This document shows, piece by piece, positions 17,106 through 25,742 of a stretch of 38,207 nt of DNA. Source of the DNA: Sphingomonadaceae bacterium. Its GTDB lineage: Bacteria > Pseudomonadota > Alphaproteobacteria > Sphingomonadales > Sphingomonadaceae. Location: contig JACVCM010000021.1 of assembly GCA_016742125.1 (NCBI GenBank), positions 1 to 38,207 of the forward strand, given 5' to 3'. Position 1 is the stretch's first letter, and each line of letters begins with the position of its first letter. The notes beneath the pieces were generated by a model. That model was not told the DNA's origin. It saw nothing but the letters and a program-made list of their open reading frames with translations, and searched no databases. The position numbers and the translations under genes were made by a program.

Positions 17106-17412
17106 GCCTGAGCGCGAGATTTTCCAGCCGGTCGGCCAGCCGTTCTAGCGTTTCTGCGGCTTGTTCGACTTCTGCGTCGTGCGATGACTGGTCCGGAATT
17201 CCTGCGCCACCCGCATTATCGTGCAGCTTGTCAGCTAACAGGAGGGCGGAAAACAGCAACAATCGGCTCTCGTTGAGTCCGCCCGACGGGCCGCCGGCCT
17301 CTCGCGCCTTCTCGTCGACCATTGCACCTAGCGTCAGCAACCGCTGCTCCTCACCATCCTTGCAAGTAACGATATATTCGCGTCCGGCGATTGAAAGACG
17401 GACCTCGGCCAT
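17095..17412 (-). CDS. zapA: Cell division protein ZapA
   Basis: 105 residues. ZapA bundles FtsZ filaments and helps organise the Z-ring. Seen: the N-terminal globular part with the family pattern (VRLSIAGREYIVTC, then EEQRLLTLGAMVDEKARE), a leucine-rich central helix (ESRLLLFSALLLADKL) and a C-terminal coiled coil (EQAAETLERLADRLENLALRLES). Its ATG shares one base with the stop of the upstream small coiled-coil gene (TAATG). The 6S RNA promoter overlaps its last codons. Confidence 0.92.
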   Translation of the reverse strand: MAEVRLSIAGREYIVTCKDGEEQRLLTLGAMVDEKAREAGGPSGGLNESRLLLFSALLLADKLHDNAGGAGIPDQSSHDAEVEQAAETLERLADRLENLALRLES

Positions 17413-17597
17413 TACGCAACCCCCGCCAATATGCGATCGATCTCGCCAATAGCCGCCCGCGTTTCCGCCTTCAGTTTTTCGTGCCGGTCGGCAAGGTTAT
17501 CGTCTTTGTCGACGGGCGAAATATGCTGCATTTGCTCGAGACGGGACAAAGCCCGCTCGACGCGCCCGATGGCGACAATAAGCCGTTGTGTTGCCAT
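17412..17597 (-). CDS. zauP: Small coiled-coil protein upstream of zapA (ZauP-like)
   Basis: 61 residues, almost entirely helical, with heptad-like spacing of hydrophobics (LIVAIGRVERALSRLEQM, then a charged linker, then LKAETRAAIGEIDRIL). In Caulobacter the small coiled-coil protein ZauP is encoded just upstream of zapA and works with ZapA to focus the Z-ring; position and character match here, but I judge orthology from context only. A strong GGGAGG lies six bases before the ATG. Translation of zapA is probably coupled to it. Confidence 0.75.
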   Translation of the reverse strand: MATQRLIVAIGRVERALSRLEQMQHISPVDKDDNLADRHEKLKAETRAAIGEIDRILAGVA

Positions 17598-17620
17598 AAC
17601 TTGCCTCCCTTATGTCAGGA

Positions 17621-17648
17621 ACGATAGCAGAAACCGTTATTTGTGCAA
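17621..17648 (-). promoter_or_regulatory. Candidate promoter of zauP-zapA
   Basis: On the minus strand TTGCAC (17643-17648) and TATCGT (17621-17626) are 16 bp apart, with a start near 17614, just before the Shine-Dalgarno. A perfect 11-bp palindrome (CACACGGTGTG, 17653-17663) sits immediately upstream and could be an operator. Confidence 0.45.
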
Positions 17649-17757
17649 ATGTCACACGGTGTGGCTCTTTGGCAGTTGCGAGTTCGGAAAAGGACGGCCT
17701 GTCCCTTGACGCTGGACATTAGCATCCGCAAAGGGTGCGCAGCCGCGACTCGACCGG

Positions 17758-17786
17758 GCAGCGGCGACAGTTGTGGCTGCCGCTGC
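17758..17786 (+). other. Leader hairpin before tkt
   Basis: GCAGCGGC (17758-17765) pairs perfectly with GCCGCTGC (17779-17786), followed by AACTTTTCCTTC. It lies 35 bp before the transketolase start and could be a weak terminator or attenuator, or a stabilising 5' structure. No strong promoter boxes are visible in 17649-17757 for tkt. Confidence 0.35.
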
Positions 17787-17820
17787 AACTTTTCCTTCTG
17801 GGCTCATTCATGGGGTGACG

Positions 17821-19788
17821 ATGACCGTCAGTGAACAGCAGATGGCCAATGCAATTCGGGTGCTGGCTATGGATGCCGTGCAGGCAGCGAATAGCGGGCA
17901 CCCCGGGATGCCGATGGGGATGGCAGACGTCGCCACCGTGCTCTATTGCGATTATCTGAAGTTCGACCCCGCCGACCCGCACTGGCCAGACCGCGATCGC
18001 CTGGTGTTGTCGGCCGGGCACGGCTCGATGCTGGCTTATGCCACGTTGCACCTGAGCGGCTATGCCAAGCCAACGATGGACGACATCCGCAACTTTCGCC
18101 AGTTGCACAGCCCCTGCGCCGGCCACCCCGAAAATTTCGAGCTTGCGGGCATAGAGGCCACAACCGGGCCGCTGGGGCAGGGGCTGGCGATGGCAGTCGG
18201 AATGGCCATCGCCGAACGGCATTTGAATACGATATTCGGCGATGAGCTGGTCGATCATAAAAGCTGGGTTATCGCGGGTGACGGATGCCTGATGGAGGGT
18301 ATCAATCACGAGGCGATCGGGCTTGCGGGACATTTGCAACTCGGGCGGTTGAATGTCCTGTGGGACGATAACCGGATTACGATCGATGGTGCCGTCGACC
18401 TGTCATCGAGCGAGGACATTGCGGCGCGCTATCGCGCCACCGGATGGCATGTTGTGGCCTGCGATGGCCATGATTTTGCCGACATCCGCCGTGCGATTGA
18501 CGAAGCGCTGGCTGACCCGCGTCCGTCTCTGATCGCGTGCCGAACGATCATCGGCTACGGAGCGCCCAACAAGCAAGGCAGCTCGAAGGTTCACGGCTCT
18601 CCACTGGGCGAAGATGAAATCGCCGCAACGCGCAGTGCCCTTGGTTGGGGATATGCGCCGTTTGAAATTCCAGCAGATGTGCGTGAGGCATGGCTCGAAC
18701 GGACGGCTGGCGGGAAAAATCATCATTTACGATGGCAATCGGCTTTGGCAACGCATTCGCAGAAAGACGAATTCGAACGCAGAATGTCGGGAGAGATCGA
18801 AACCGCCGCCGCAATGTCCGGATATATGGCGCAGCTCGTGGCCGACCGCCCGAAAGCCGCAACCCGGAAATCGTCGGAGATGGCGCTGGGCCCGTTGACG
18901 GACGCATTTCCCGAACTGCTCGGCGGCTCTGCCGATCTGACCGGTTCAAACAATACCAAAACAACGGCGTTAAAACCACTGAATAAAGACGATTATTCCG
19001 GTCGCTATATCTATTATGGTATCCGTGAATTCGGCATGGCCGCAGCTATGAATGGCATGGCGCTCCATGGCGGGATCATTCCATTTGGCGGCACGTTCTT
19101 GATTTTTTCGGACTATGCCCGCCCTGCAATCCGGCTGTCGGCGCTGCAGGGCGTTCGCGTCGTTTATGTGCTGACGCATGACAGCATCGGGCAGGGCGAA
19201 GACGGACCCACGCATCAACCTGTCGAGCATCTGCAAAGCCTTCGAATGATCCCGAATCTGGAGGTTTTCCGGCCCTGTGACGCCATTGAGGTTGCCGAAT
19301 GCTGGCAACTGGCATTGGCGCGCAAACAAGGACCGTCGGTGCTGGCTCTGTCCCGGCAAGACCTTGAAATGGTTCGCACATCGGCGGATGAGAACCTGTC
19401 AGCAAAGGGTGCGTACCGGATCGCGTCGGCCAGGTCGGCGCGCCGCGTCATTATCGTCGCGACAGGATCGGAAGTAGCCTTGGCGGTCGACGTTGCCAAA
19501 ATGCTCGAAGACCGGGGCGTTGGCGCGGATGTTGTCTCCATGCCCAGCATATCGCGATTTAAAGCGCAGGACTTTGCCTATCGTTCCGATATATTACCCG
19601 ATGACGGTAGTCTGCGGGTTTCCATCGAGGCAGGGACGACTTTCGGCTGGTCGGACGTCACGGGCAGCAACGCACTCCACATCGGCATCGACCGTTTTGG
19701 TGCATCGGCGCCTGGCAAGGTCCTCATGGAGCATTTCGGCTTCAGCGCCGAGAAAATAACCCCGCAAATCATCGCCAGACTGGGCTGA
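17821..19788 (+). CDS. tkt: Transketolase
   Basis: 655 residues. It moves two-carbon ketol units in the pentose phosphate pathway using TPP. Seen: N-terminal ANSGHPGMPMGMADV with the catalytic His, GPLGQG, the TPP motif GDGCLMEGINHEA ending in NN-like DDNRITIDG, the pyrimidine domain (YYGIREFGMAAAMNG and HDSIGQGEDGPTHQPVEH) and the C-terminal domain (GSEVALAVDVAKMLEDRG). The frame is open 16 codons further upstream, but MTVSEQQMANAIR at 17821 is the normal family start. First gene of the tkt-gap-pgk operon, 11 bp before gap. Cytoplasmic. Confidence 0.96.
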   Translation: MTVSEQQMANAIRVLAMDAVQAANSGHPGMPMGMADVATVLYCDYLKFDPADPHWPDRDRLVLSAGHGSMLAYATLHLSGYAKPTMDDIRNFRQLHSPCAGHPENFELAGIEATTGPLGQGLAMAVGMAIAERHLNTIFGDELVDHKSWVIAGDGCLMEGINHEAIGLAGHLQLGRLNVLWDDNRITIDGAVDLSSSEDIAARYRATGWHVVACDGHDFADIRRAIDEALADPRPSLIACRTIIGYGAPNKQGSSKVHGSPLGEDEIAATRSALGWGYAPFEIPADVREAWLERTAGGKNHHLRWQSALATHSQKDEFERRMSGEIETAAAMSGYMAQLVADRPKAATRKSSEMALGPLTDAFPELLGGSADLTGSNNTKTTALKPLNKDDYSGRYIYYGIREFGMAAAMNGMALHGGIIPFGGTFLIFSDYARPAIRLSALQGVRVVYVLTHDSIGQGEDGPTHQPVEHLQSLRMIPNLEVFRPCDAIEVAECWQLALARKQGPSVLALSRQDLEMVRTSADENLSAKGAYRIASARSARRVIIVATGSEVALAVDVAKMLEDRGVGADVVSMPSISRFKAQDFAYRSDILPDDGSLRVSIEAGTTFGWSDVTGSNALHIGIDRFGASAPGKVLMEHFGFSAEKITPQIIARLG

Positions 19789-19799
19789 TAGGAGCATAT

Positions 19800-20807
19800 A
19801 TGACTGTCAAAGTAGCAATTAACGGGTTTGGCCGGATCGGCCGCCTGGTGGCCCGCGCGATTCTGGAGCGCGACGACCATGACCTTGAGCTGGTGGCCAT
19901 TAACGATCTTGCGCCCGCCAAGGCCAATGCGCTGCTTTTCAAGCGCGATAGCGTCCATGGGGCGTTTCCCGGCACCGTCGAAGCCGATGGCAACGACATT
20001 ATCGTCAACGGTAAGCGAATTCACGTCACTGCAGAGCGTGACCCGGCCAACCTGCCGCATGCCGCAAATGGTATCGACATAGCGCTGGAGTGCACCGGAT
20101 TCTTTACCGATCGCGCCAGCGCCGAGAAGCACCTTGCCGCCGGCGCAAGACGCGTGTTGATCTCGGCCCCCGGCAAAAATGTCGATAAAACAGTTGTTTT
20201 CGGGGTCAACCACAGCGTCTTGACGTCAGACGACCTGATCGTTTCGAATGCGAGCTGCACCACCAACTGCCTCGCGCCGCTGGCCAAGGTATTGAACGAT
20301 GAAATCGGGATCGAGCGTGGATTGATGACCACAATACACAGTTATACCAACGACCAGAAAATCCTCGACCAGATCCACGACGACATGCGCCGGGCGCGTG
20401 CTGCGGCGATGTCGATGATCCCGACTACCACGGGTGCTGCACGTGCGGTCGGCGAAGTCATGCCCGAACTAAAGGGCAAGCTCGACGGTTCGGCGATTCG
20501 CGTGCCGACGCCGAATGTGAGCATTGTCGACCTGACCTTTACACCCAGGCGCGATACTACGAGGGAAGAGGTCAATGCACTGCTGAAAGCAGCTTCTGAA
20601 GGTGCTTTGAAGGGCGTTCTCGCCTATTCGGATGAACCGCTGGTGTCGATCGACTATAACCACTGCCCTGCAAGTTCCACCATCGACAGCCTCGAAACGG
20701 CGGTTATCGATGGCAAGCTGGTCCGCGTATTGAGCTGGTACGACAATGAATGGGGTTTCTCCAACCGCATGGTCGATACCGCTGGCGTTATCGGAAAGCT
20801 GCTCTGA
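19800..20807 (+). CDS. gap: Glyceraldehyde-3-phosphate dehydrogenase
   Basis: 335 residues. Converts glyceraldehyde-3-phosphate to 1,3-bisphosphoglycerate. The Rossmann motif INGFGRIGR is at 7-15, D36 suggests NAD preference, the catalytic cysteine is C153 in SNASCTTNC, and the base is H180. The C-terminal WYDNEWGFSNRM is intact. GGAG sits about six bases before the ATG. Its stop is only two bases before pgk, so tkt, gap and pgk are surely one transcript. The direction of flux (glycolytic or gluconeogenic) is not shown by the sequence. Confidence 0.98.
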   Translation: MTVKVAINGFGRIGRLVARAILERDDHDLELVAINDLAPAKANALLFKRDSVHGAFPGTVEADGNDIIVNGKRIHVTAERDPANLPHAANGIDIALECTGFFTDRASAEKHLAAGARRVLISAPGKNVDKTVVFGVNHSVLTSDDLIVSNASCTTNCLAPLAKVLNDEIGIERGLMTTIHSYTNDQKILDQIHDDMRRARAAAMSMIPTTTGAARAVGEVMPELKGKLDGSAIRVPTPNVSIVDLTFTPRRDTTREEVNALLKAASEGALKGVLAYSDEPLVSIDYNHCPASSTIDSLETAVIDGKLVRVLSWYDNEWGFSNRMVDTAGVIGKLL

Positions 20808-20809
20808 TC

Positions 20810-22006
20810 ATGGCATTTCGCACGCTCGATGACCTTGGGGATGTAAAAGGCAAACGTGCTTTGGTGCGCGTGGACCTGAATGTTCCAATGGCCGACGGGC
20901 GTGTCACCTATGATATGCGCCTGCGTGCTTTGATGCCCACTGTCCTCGAGTTGTCGGGGAAGGGTGCAAAAGTTCTGTTGCTTGCCCATTACGGTCGCCC
21001 GAAAGGCGCGAAGCACAGCGAAATGTCCGTTTCCATGGTGCTCGATGCGTTGCAGGAAGTGTTGGGGCGGGAGATCATGTTCGTCCCCGAAATTGCCGGT
21101 GATGTCGTTACCCAATCGGTCGGGATCCTTGCTGATGGCGACATTGCGCTACTTGAAAATACGCGCTTTTGGCCAGGGGAAGAGAAAAACGACCCTGAGC
21201 TTGCGAAAGCGGTGGCTGCAAATGGCGACATCTATGTAAACGACGCTTTCTCGGCTGCCCATCGTGCGCATATGTCGACTGAGGGCCTCGCGCATCTTCT
21301 GCGCGCTTATGCCGGGAGGTCCATGGAGGCCGAACTCAAGGCATTGGAGGCTGCTCTAGGCAATCCCGAGCATCCGGTAGCCGCCGTCGTTGGCGGCGCG
21401 AAGGTTTCGACGAAACTCGATGTCCTGAACAATCTGGTTACGAAGGTCGATCACCTCATCATCGGTGGAGGGATGGCCAACACCTTCCTGGCTGCGCGCG
21501 GCGTGAATGTCGGGAAATCGCTGTGTGAGCACAATCTTGCGGATACCGCAAATGCGATTTTGGATGCTGCGGATGCGGCAGGCTGTACGGTCCATCTACC
21601 ATATGACGTCGTGACGTCAGTCGAATTCCGCGCAAATCCGCCGGTTCGTACCGTCAACGTTCATGAAGTCGGTGCGGACGAGATGATCCTCGACGTCGGC
21701 CCGGCGGCAGTTGAGGCGCTTGCGGATGTGCTGAAAACCTGTCGCACATTGGTATGGAACGGGCCTCTGGGAGCGTTCGAGATCGAGCCGTTTGATGCAG
21801 CCACGGTGGCGCTTGCCAAGACGGCGGCGGCGTTGACGAAAGAAGGGTCGCTTGTATCGGTCGCGGGGGGCGGCGATACCGTCGCCGCGTTGTCCCATGC
21901 CGGTGTCGCTGGGGATTTCAGCTTCATTTCCACGGCGGGCGGAGCGTTCCTGGAATGGATGGAAGGCAAGCCTCTCCCCGGAGTCGATGCCCTTCAAATA
22001 CACTAA
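20810..22006 (+). CDS. pgk: Phosphoglycerate kinase
   Basis: 398 residues. Transfers phosphate between 1,3-bisphosphoglycerate and ADP. Seen: RVDLNVPM near the N-terminus, LLAHYGRPKG, the substrate-binding arginines in NTRFWPGEEKND and SAAHRAHMSTEG, the hinge GGAKVSTKLDVL, and the nucleotide site WNGPLGAFE and GGGDTVAAL. The frame is open 20 codons upstream within gap, but ATG at 20810 gives the expected MAFRTLDDL start. An intrinsic terminator follows six bases after the stop. Confidence 0.98.
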   Translation: MAFRTLDDLGDVKGKRALVRVDLNVPMADGRVTYDMRLRALMPTVLELSGKGAKVLLLAHYGRPKGAKHSEMSVSMVLDALQEVLGREIMFVPEIAGDVVTQSVGILADGDIALLENTRFWPGEEKNDPELAKAVAANGDIYVNDAFSAAHRAHMSTEGLAHLLRAYAGRSMEAELKALEAALGNPEHPVAAVVGGAKVSTKLDVLNNLVTKVDHLIIGGGMANTFLAARGVNVGKSLCEHNLADTANAILDAADAAGCTVHLPYDVVTSVEFRANPPVRTVNVHEVGADEMILDVGPAAVEALADVLKTCRTLVWNGPLGAFEIEPFDAATVALAKTAAALTKEGSLVSVAGGGDTVAALSHAGVAGDFSFISTAGGAFLEWMEGKPLPGVDALQIH

Positions 22007-22011
22007 CAGCG

Positions 22012-22034
22012 ACGGGGCATTTGCCCCGTTTTTT
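22012..22034 (+). terminator. Intrinsic terminator after pgk
   Basis: ACGGGGC (22012-22018) pairs with GCCCCGT (22023-22029) around a 4-nt loop, followed by six T residues (22029-22034). It ends the tkt-gap-pgk transcript. Confidence 0.9.
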
Positions 22035-22084
22035 CGAACCCTCGATGCATACGTATGCCTCGATACAGTGATAGGACGGAATGA

Positions 22085-22972
22085 ATGCAAAACGCCGAAA
22101 TGATGGAGAAAATTGCGACTGGTAAAGGCTTTATCGCTGCGCTCGATCAAAGCGGAGGTTCGACGCCAAAGGCGCTGAAAGGCTATGGTGTCGAGGAAAG
22201 CGCCTATACAAATGACGAGGAGATGTTTGCCCTGATCCACCAGATGAGAAGCCGGATCATTACCTCACCCTGTTTCAATGGAGAGAAGGTCATCGGCGCG
22301 ATTCTGTTCGAACGTACGATGGACGGCGAAGCGGGCGGACAGCCAGTCCCTGAAGCGCTTTGGAATCGCGGTGTTGTACCTTTCCTGAAGGTCGACAAGG
22401 GTCTGGAAGACGAAGGTGAAGGCGTCCAGATGATGAAAGCGATGCCCGATCTTGGCACTTTGCTCGACCGTGCAAAGGCCAAGGGCGTGTTTGGCACCAA
22501 AATGCGTTCGGTTATCAACCTCGCCTCGCCATCGGGCATCGCCGCGATCGTCAAGCAGCAATTCGATGTCGCCGAGCAAATCCTTTCGCACGGCCTGATG
22601 CCGATTATCGAGCCTGAGGTAAATATCAGGAGTACCGATCGCGCGCAGTGCGACGCAATTCTGCGCGACGAGATATTGAAGGCGCTTGAGGGCCTTTCGG
22701 GCGACCATAAGGTGATGCTGAAACTGTCGATCCCGGCAGAGGCTGACCTGTTCGGAGGGCTCGTCGCCCATCCACGGGTATTACGTGTGGTGGCCTTGTC
22801 CGGCGGGTTTGCGCGGCCCGAAGCCTGCGCCGAACTCGCCAGGAACAAAGGCATGATTGCCAGTTTCAGCCGCGCTCTGCTCGAGGATCTGCGCCACCAG
22901 ATGAGCGATGACGAATTTAATGCCTCGCTTGGCGGCGCAATCGACGAAATCGCCGCCGCATCGGCGACCTGA
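22085..22972 (+). CDS. fba: Class I fructose-bisphosphate aldolase
   Basis: 295 residues. Interconverts fructose-1,6-bisphosphate with dihydroxyacetone phosphate and glyceraldehyde-3-phosphate. It is the Schiff-base type: K213 in HKVMLKLSIP is the expected lysine, with E176/E178 in IIEPEVNI and the N-terminal IAALDQSGGSTPKAL. No metal-binding His pattern of class II is present. The ATG at 22085 is 78 bp after pgk and beyond a terminator, so it has its own promoter or depends on readthrough. Cytoplasmic. Confidence 0.95.
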   Translation: MQNAEMMEKIATGKGFIAALDQSGGSTPKALKGYGVEESAYTNDEEMFALIHQMRSRIITSPCFNGEKVIGAILFERTMDGEAGGQPVPEALWNRGVVPFLKVDKGLEDEGEGVQMMKAMPDLGTLLDRAKAKGVFGTKMRSVINLASPSGIAAIVKQQFDVAEQILSHGLMPIIEPEVNIRSTDRAQCDAILRDEILKALEGLSGDHKVMLKLSIPAEADLFGGLVAHPRVLRVVALSGGFARPEACAELARNKGMIASFSRALLEDLRHQMSDDEFNASLGGAIDEIAAASAT

Positions 22973-22983
22973 GTTTGGAGAGG

Positions 22984-23020
22984 GGTCGGCGGCAAGTGCG
23001 TTAGACATTTGCCGCCGGCC
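22984..23020 (+). terminator. Strong hairpin after fba (possible terminator)
   Basis: A stem of about 15 bp (GGTCGGCGGCAAGTG against CATTTGCCGCCGGCC, with G-T wobbles) encloses the loop CGTTAGA. It is 11 bases after the fba stop and 23 before thiE. No U-run follows, so it may be a processing/stability hairpin or a weak terminator. Confidence 0.5.
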
Positions 23021-23043
23021 TAAAGCCCCGCTAAAGGCGCGGC

Positions 23044-23667
23044 ATGAATGAAACAGGCTGCCAATTATATCTTATCTCTCCGCCCGATGTCGGTGGGGAT
23101 TTTCCTGTAAGGCTGGAACAGGCGTTGACCGCCGGCCCAGTTGCTGCATTCCAGTTCCGCGTGAAGGAAATCGACCAGCATGAGGCGGCGTCGCTGGCTG
23201 CACCTTTGCAGGCGATATGTGCGCGGCATGACGTCGCTTTCATCGTCAACGACAGCATTGCGCTTGCCAAACGTCTGAAAGCTGACGGCGTGCATTTGGG
23301 GCAGGACGACGGCGATGTTCGCGAGGCGCGGGAAATGCTGGGCCGTGAAGCCCAAATCGGCGTTACCTGCCATAACAGCCGCCATTTAGCGATGGAGGCG
23401 GCAGAGGCCGGGGCGGATTATGTGGCCTTTGGCGCTTTCTATCCGACAAGCACCAAGCAGGTCGAGCATGTGGCTGAACTGGATACGCTGCAAAAATGGT
23501 CGATGGTAACCGAAATTCCCTGCGTCGCGATTGGTGGCATCAGGCCGGACAACGCCAAGCCCCTGATAGATGCAGGTGCGGATTTTCTGGCTGTCAGTTC
23601 CGCCGTGTGGGACCATCCACAAGGCCCTGCCGAAGCAGTGAAGGCTTTTAACGCCCTGCTTGCCTAA
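23044..23667 (+). CDS. thiE: Thiamine-phosphate synthase family protein
   Basis: 207 residues, a TIM barrel. The family joins the pyrimidine diphosphate and thiazole phosphate to make thiamine phosphate. Seen in order: QFRVKE (strand 2), FIVNDSIALAKRLKADGVHLGQDDGD (the diphosphate/Mg site, shown here only as a landmark), IGVTCHNS, DYVAFGAFYPTSTK, IPCVAIGGI, and a C-terminal LAVSSAVW. Spacing and motifs fit ThiE well. The 71-bp gap upstream is too short for a TPP riboswitch plus leader. It stands among genes for TPP-using enzymes (tkt, bkdA). Confidence 0.9.
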   Translation: MNETGCQLYLISPPDVGGDFPVRLEQALTAGPVAAFQFRVKEIDQHEAASLAAPLQAICARHDVAFIVNDSIALAKRLKADGVHLGQDDGDVREAREMLGREAQIGVTCHNSRHLAMEAAEAGADYVAFGAFYPTSTKQVEHVAELDTLQKWSMVTEIPCVAIGGIRPDNAKPLIDAGADFLAVSSAVWDHPQGPAEAVKAFNALLA

Positions 23668-23712
23668 ATGTGCGGCCACCGTTAAAGGCCGCGTCCAATG
23701 GCGTGCCGGTGT

Positions 23713-23741
23713 TTGACATCGGGTGCGTTTGCTCTTTCCAT
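23713..23741 (+). promoter_or_regulatory. Candidate efp promoter
   Basis: A perfect TTGACA (23713-23718) with a 17-bp spacer ends at TTCCAT (23736-23741), a poor -10. It lies about 20 bp before the efp ATG, which leaves a very short leader. Possible, not strong. Confidence 0.35.
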
Positions 23742-23760
23742 TTGTCAAGCGAGTCATCTC

Positions 23761-24324
23761 ATGAAAATCAACGCGGTTGAAATCAAGCCGGGTAACATCC
23801 TCGAATATGAAGGCGGCCTGTGGCGAACCGTCAAAACCGCGCATACGCAACCGGGCAAGGGCGGCGCGTACATGCAGGTTGAAATGAAGAATCTGCGCGA
23901 CGGCCGCAAGAACAATGTCCGCTTCCGTTCGGCCGAAAGCGTCGAGCGAGTCCGCCTCGACCAGAAGGATTTCCAGTTCCTTTATAGCGAGGGCGATTCT
24001 CTCGTTTTCATGGACAAGGAAACCTACGATCAGGTGACCCTGCCGACCGACCTGCTGGGCGATGCAGCGGCTTTCCTACAGGACGGCATGGACGTTGTTA
24101 TGGAAATGTATGAGGACGAGGCTCTTTCTGTTGCGCTTCCCGACCAGATCGAAGCGACAGTTGTCGAAGCCGACGCGGTGGTAAAGGGGCAAACCGCGTC
24201 CTCCAGCTACAAACCGGCGATTCTCGACAACGGCGTCCGGGTCATGGTTCCACCCTTCATCAGCGCGGGCACGCGCATCGTGGTCGATGTGTATGAACGG
24301 ACCTATGTCGGCAAGGCAGGGTGA
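23761..24324 (+). CDS. efp: Translation elongation factor P
   Basis: 187 residues, the usual length. EF-P relieves ribosome stalling at polyproline stretches. Domain I has the loop PGKGGAYMQV with K33 at the tip that is the usual modification site. Domains II and III end with the signature KPAILDNGVRVMVPPFISAGTRIVVD, broken here only for reference. The frame is open 21 codons upstream, but ATG at 23761 gives MKINAVEIKPG, the normal start. A repeat element follows directly, then the inositol-monophosphatase gene. Confidence 0.97.
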   Translation: MKINAVEIKPGNILEYEGGLWRTVKTAHTQPGKGGAYMQVEMKNLRDGRKNNVRFRSAESVERVRLDQKDFQFLYSEGDSLVFMDKETYDQVTLPTDLLGDAAAFLQDGMDVVMEMYEDEALSVALPDQIEATVVEADAVVKGQTASSSYKPAILDNGVRVMVPPFISAGTRIVVDVYERTYVGKAG

Positions 24325-24331
24325 TCGAGGT

Positions 24332-24442
24332 TCCCCTCCCGCACGCGGGAGGGACTAGGGGTGGGCAGTCCCACCGTTGAAGTTGAACACCCCCGTTAGC
24401 GGTTGCAGGCCTATCCCCGGCCCACCCGCCAGCGGGAGGGGA
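24332..24442. repeat. Palindromic intergenic element between efp and suhB
   Basis: Two ~35-bp arms are imperfect inverted copies: 24332-24366 and 24409-24442, both beginning (on their own strand) TCCCCTCCCGC..GCGGG. Each arm is itself a hairpin (CCCTCCCGC with GCGGGAGGG). It fills the efp-suhB gap. Its right end supplies the GGGGAG that serves as Shine-Dalgarno for the next gene, six bases before the ATG. Confidence 0.75.
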
Positions 24443-24449
24443 GTAGAAA

Positions 24450-25268
24450 ATGCCAGCATTAACCGGCCTTCTTACCATCATGGAGAAAGCTGCCCGTAAG
24501 GCGGGTGGCAAACTGCGTCGCGATTTCGGCGAGATCGAGCATTTGCAGGTTTCGCAAAAGGGACCAGCGGATTTCGTATCGAAAGCCGACCAAAAAGCCG
24601 AAGACACGATTTTTCACGAGCTTGAGAATGCCCGGCCCGACTGGGGCTTCCTGATGGAGGAGAGCGGCGACATCAAGGGTGCCGACGGAAAGCCGCGCTT
24701 CATTGTCGATCCGCTTGATGGCACCAGCAATTTCCTTCACGGCATTCCCCATTTCGCCATATCGATTGCGGTGCAGGACCCAAAGCCGGACGGCTCGGGC
24801 TGGGGCGATATCTTTGCGGCACTGGTATATAACCCGATCACCGATGAAAGTTTCTGGGCCGAGCGCGGGAAGGGTGCATGGCTTGGTAATCGCCGGTTGC
24901 GGGTGTCGGCTCGTCGGCAGTTGAACGAGGCGCTGATTGCCACCGGCACCCCCTATAAAGGTCACGGCGACTTCGAAGAATGGGGGAAAATCTATGCTGC
25001 AATCGGTCCAGAGGTTGCCGGCATTCGCCGTTTCGGTTCGGCTAGCCTCGATCTCGCCTGGCTCGCGGCAGGCCGCTATGACGGGTTCTGGGAAAGCGGA
25101 TTGTCCGCATGGGACACCGCTGCCGGGTGCCTCCTCGTGCGGGAGGCCGGCGGCTTTGTCACCGACTATCGCGGGCGCAGCCCTCACATCGCCGATGCCC
25201 AGGTTTTGGCGGCAAACGATATTCTCCACAGCAAGCTTCACAAGCTCTTGGCCGGGGCGCTGAAATAA
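24450..25268 (+). CDS. suhB: Inositol monophosphatase family protein
   Basis: 272 residues. A Mg-dependent phosphatase fold with metal ligands in LMEESG (E70/E71), IVDPLDGTSNF (D87, D90) and the C-terminal SAWDTAAGCLLVREAGG. The family includes inositol-1-phosphatase, fructose-1,6-bisphosphatase-like enzymes and SuhB, so the substrate is open. Adjacent to efp and glycolytic genes; a gluconeogenic role is possible but not shown. Its ribosome-binding site lies in the end of the repeat element upstream. 51 bp separate it from nuoA. Confidence 0.92.
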   Translation: MPALTGLLTIMEKAARKAGGKLRRDFGEIEHLQVSQKGPADFVSKADQKAEDTIFHELENARPDWGFLMEESGDIKGADGKPRFIVDPLDGTSNFLHGIPHFAISIAVQDPKPDGSGWGDIFAALVYNPITDESFWAERGKGAWLGNRRLRVSARRQLNEALIATGTPYKGHGDFEEWGKIYAAIGPEVAGIRRFGSASLDLAWLAAGRYDGFWESGLSAWDTAAGCLLVREAGGFVTDYRGRSPHIADAQVLAANDILHSKLHKLLAGALK

Positions 25269-25319
25269 TACGCAAAATGGCGTCAAAAAGCGCGTCTCAG
25301 GCCTTGCGGGGAGCCGTTC

Positions 25320-25742
25320 ATGCCCCTAGAGGTGCGGCAGTTTAACGCCCGAAAAGCGAGTCCGATTTTGACCGATTTGTCGCAATATCTGCCGATATTA
25401 TTGTTCCTGGTGGTGGCACTGCTTCTGTCTGCGGCGTTCGTGTTCCTGCCGATGGGCGTTTCGCGCCTCACCGGATCGCACCAGCCGACCGAGGCGAAGC
25501 TTGCCGAATATGAATGCGGTTTTCCTGCGTTCGAAGATTCGCGCAGCCAGTTCGACGTGCGTTTCTATCTCGTCGCCATACTCTTCATCATCTTCGACCT
25601 TGAAGCCGCATTCCTTTTCCCTTGGGCGGTTAGCCTTGGAGAGACAGGTTGGGTGGGCTGGGGTACCATGATGCTGTTTCTGTTCGAACTTGTGATCGGG
25701 TTTATCTATGCCTGGAAAGTGGGAGCGCTCGAATGGGAGTGA
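25320..25742 (+). CDS. nuoA: NADH-quinone oxidoreductase subunit A
   Basis: 140 residues with three membrane helices (about 23-45, 84-104, 112-132). Membrane-arm subunit of complex I near the quinone site. The conserved loop YECGFPAFEDSRSQFDVRFY, split over positions 66-85, is intact, as is FDLEAAFLFPW. GGGGAG at 25308-25313 lies six bases before the ATG at 25320, so I keep this start; a TTG at 25368 (TDLSQYLPILL) would match shorter relatives. The gene overlaps nuoB by ten bases. Operon promoter not identified in the 51-bp gap upstream. Confidence 0.95.
   Translation: MPLEVRQFNARKASPILTDLSQYLPILLFLVVALLLSAAFVFLPMGVSRLTGSHQPTEAKLAEYECGFPAFEDSRSQFDVRFYLVAILFIIFDLEAAFLFPWAVSLGETGWVGWGTMMLFLFELVIGFIYAWKVGALEWE

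Noticed and set aside
22973..23043. TPP riboswitch before thiE
   Set aside because: The gap is 71 bp, mostly one hairpin, and lacks THI-box-like conserved segments.
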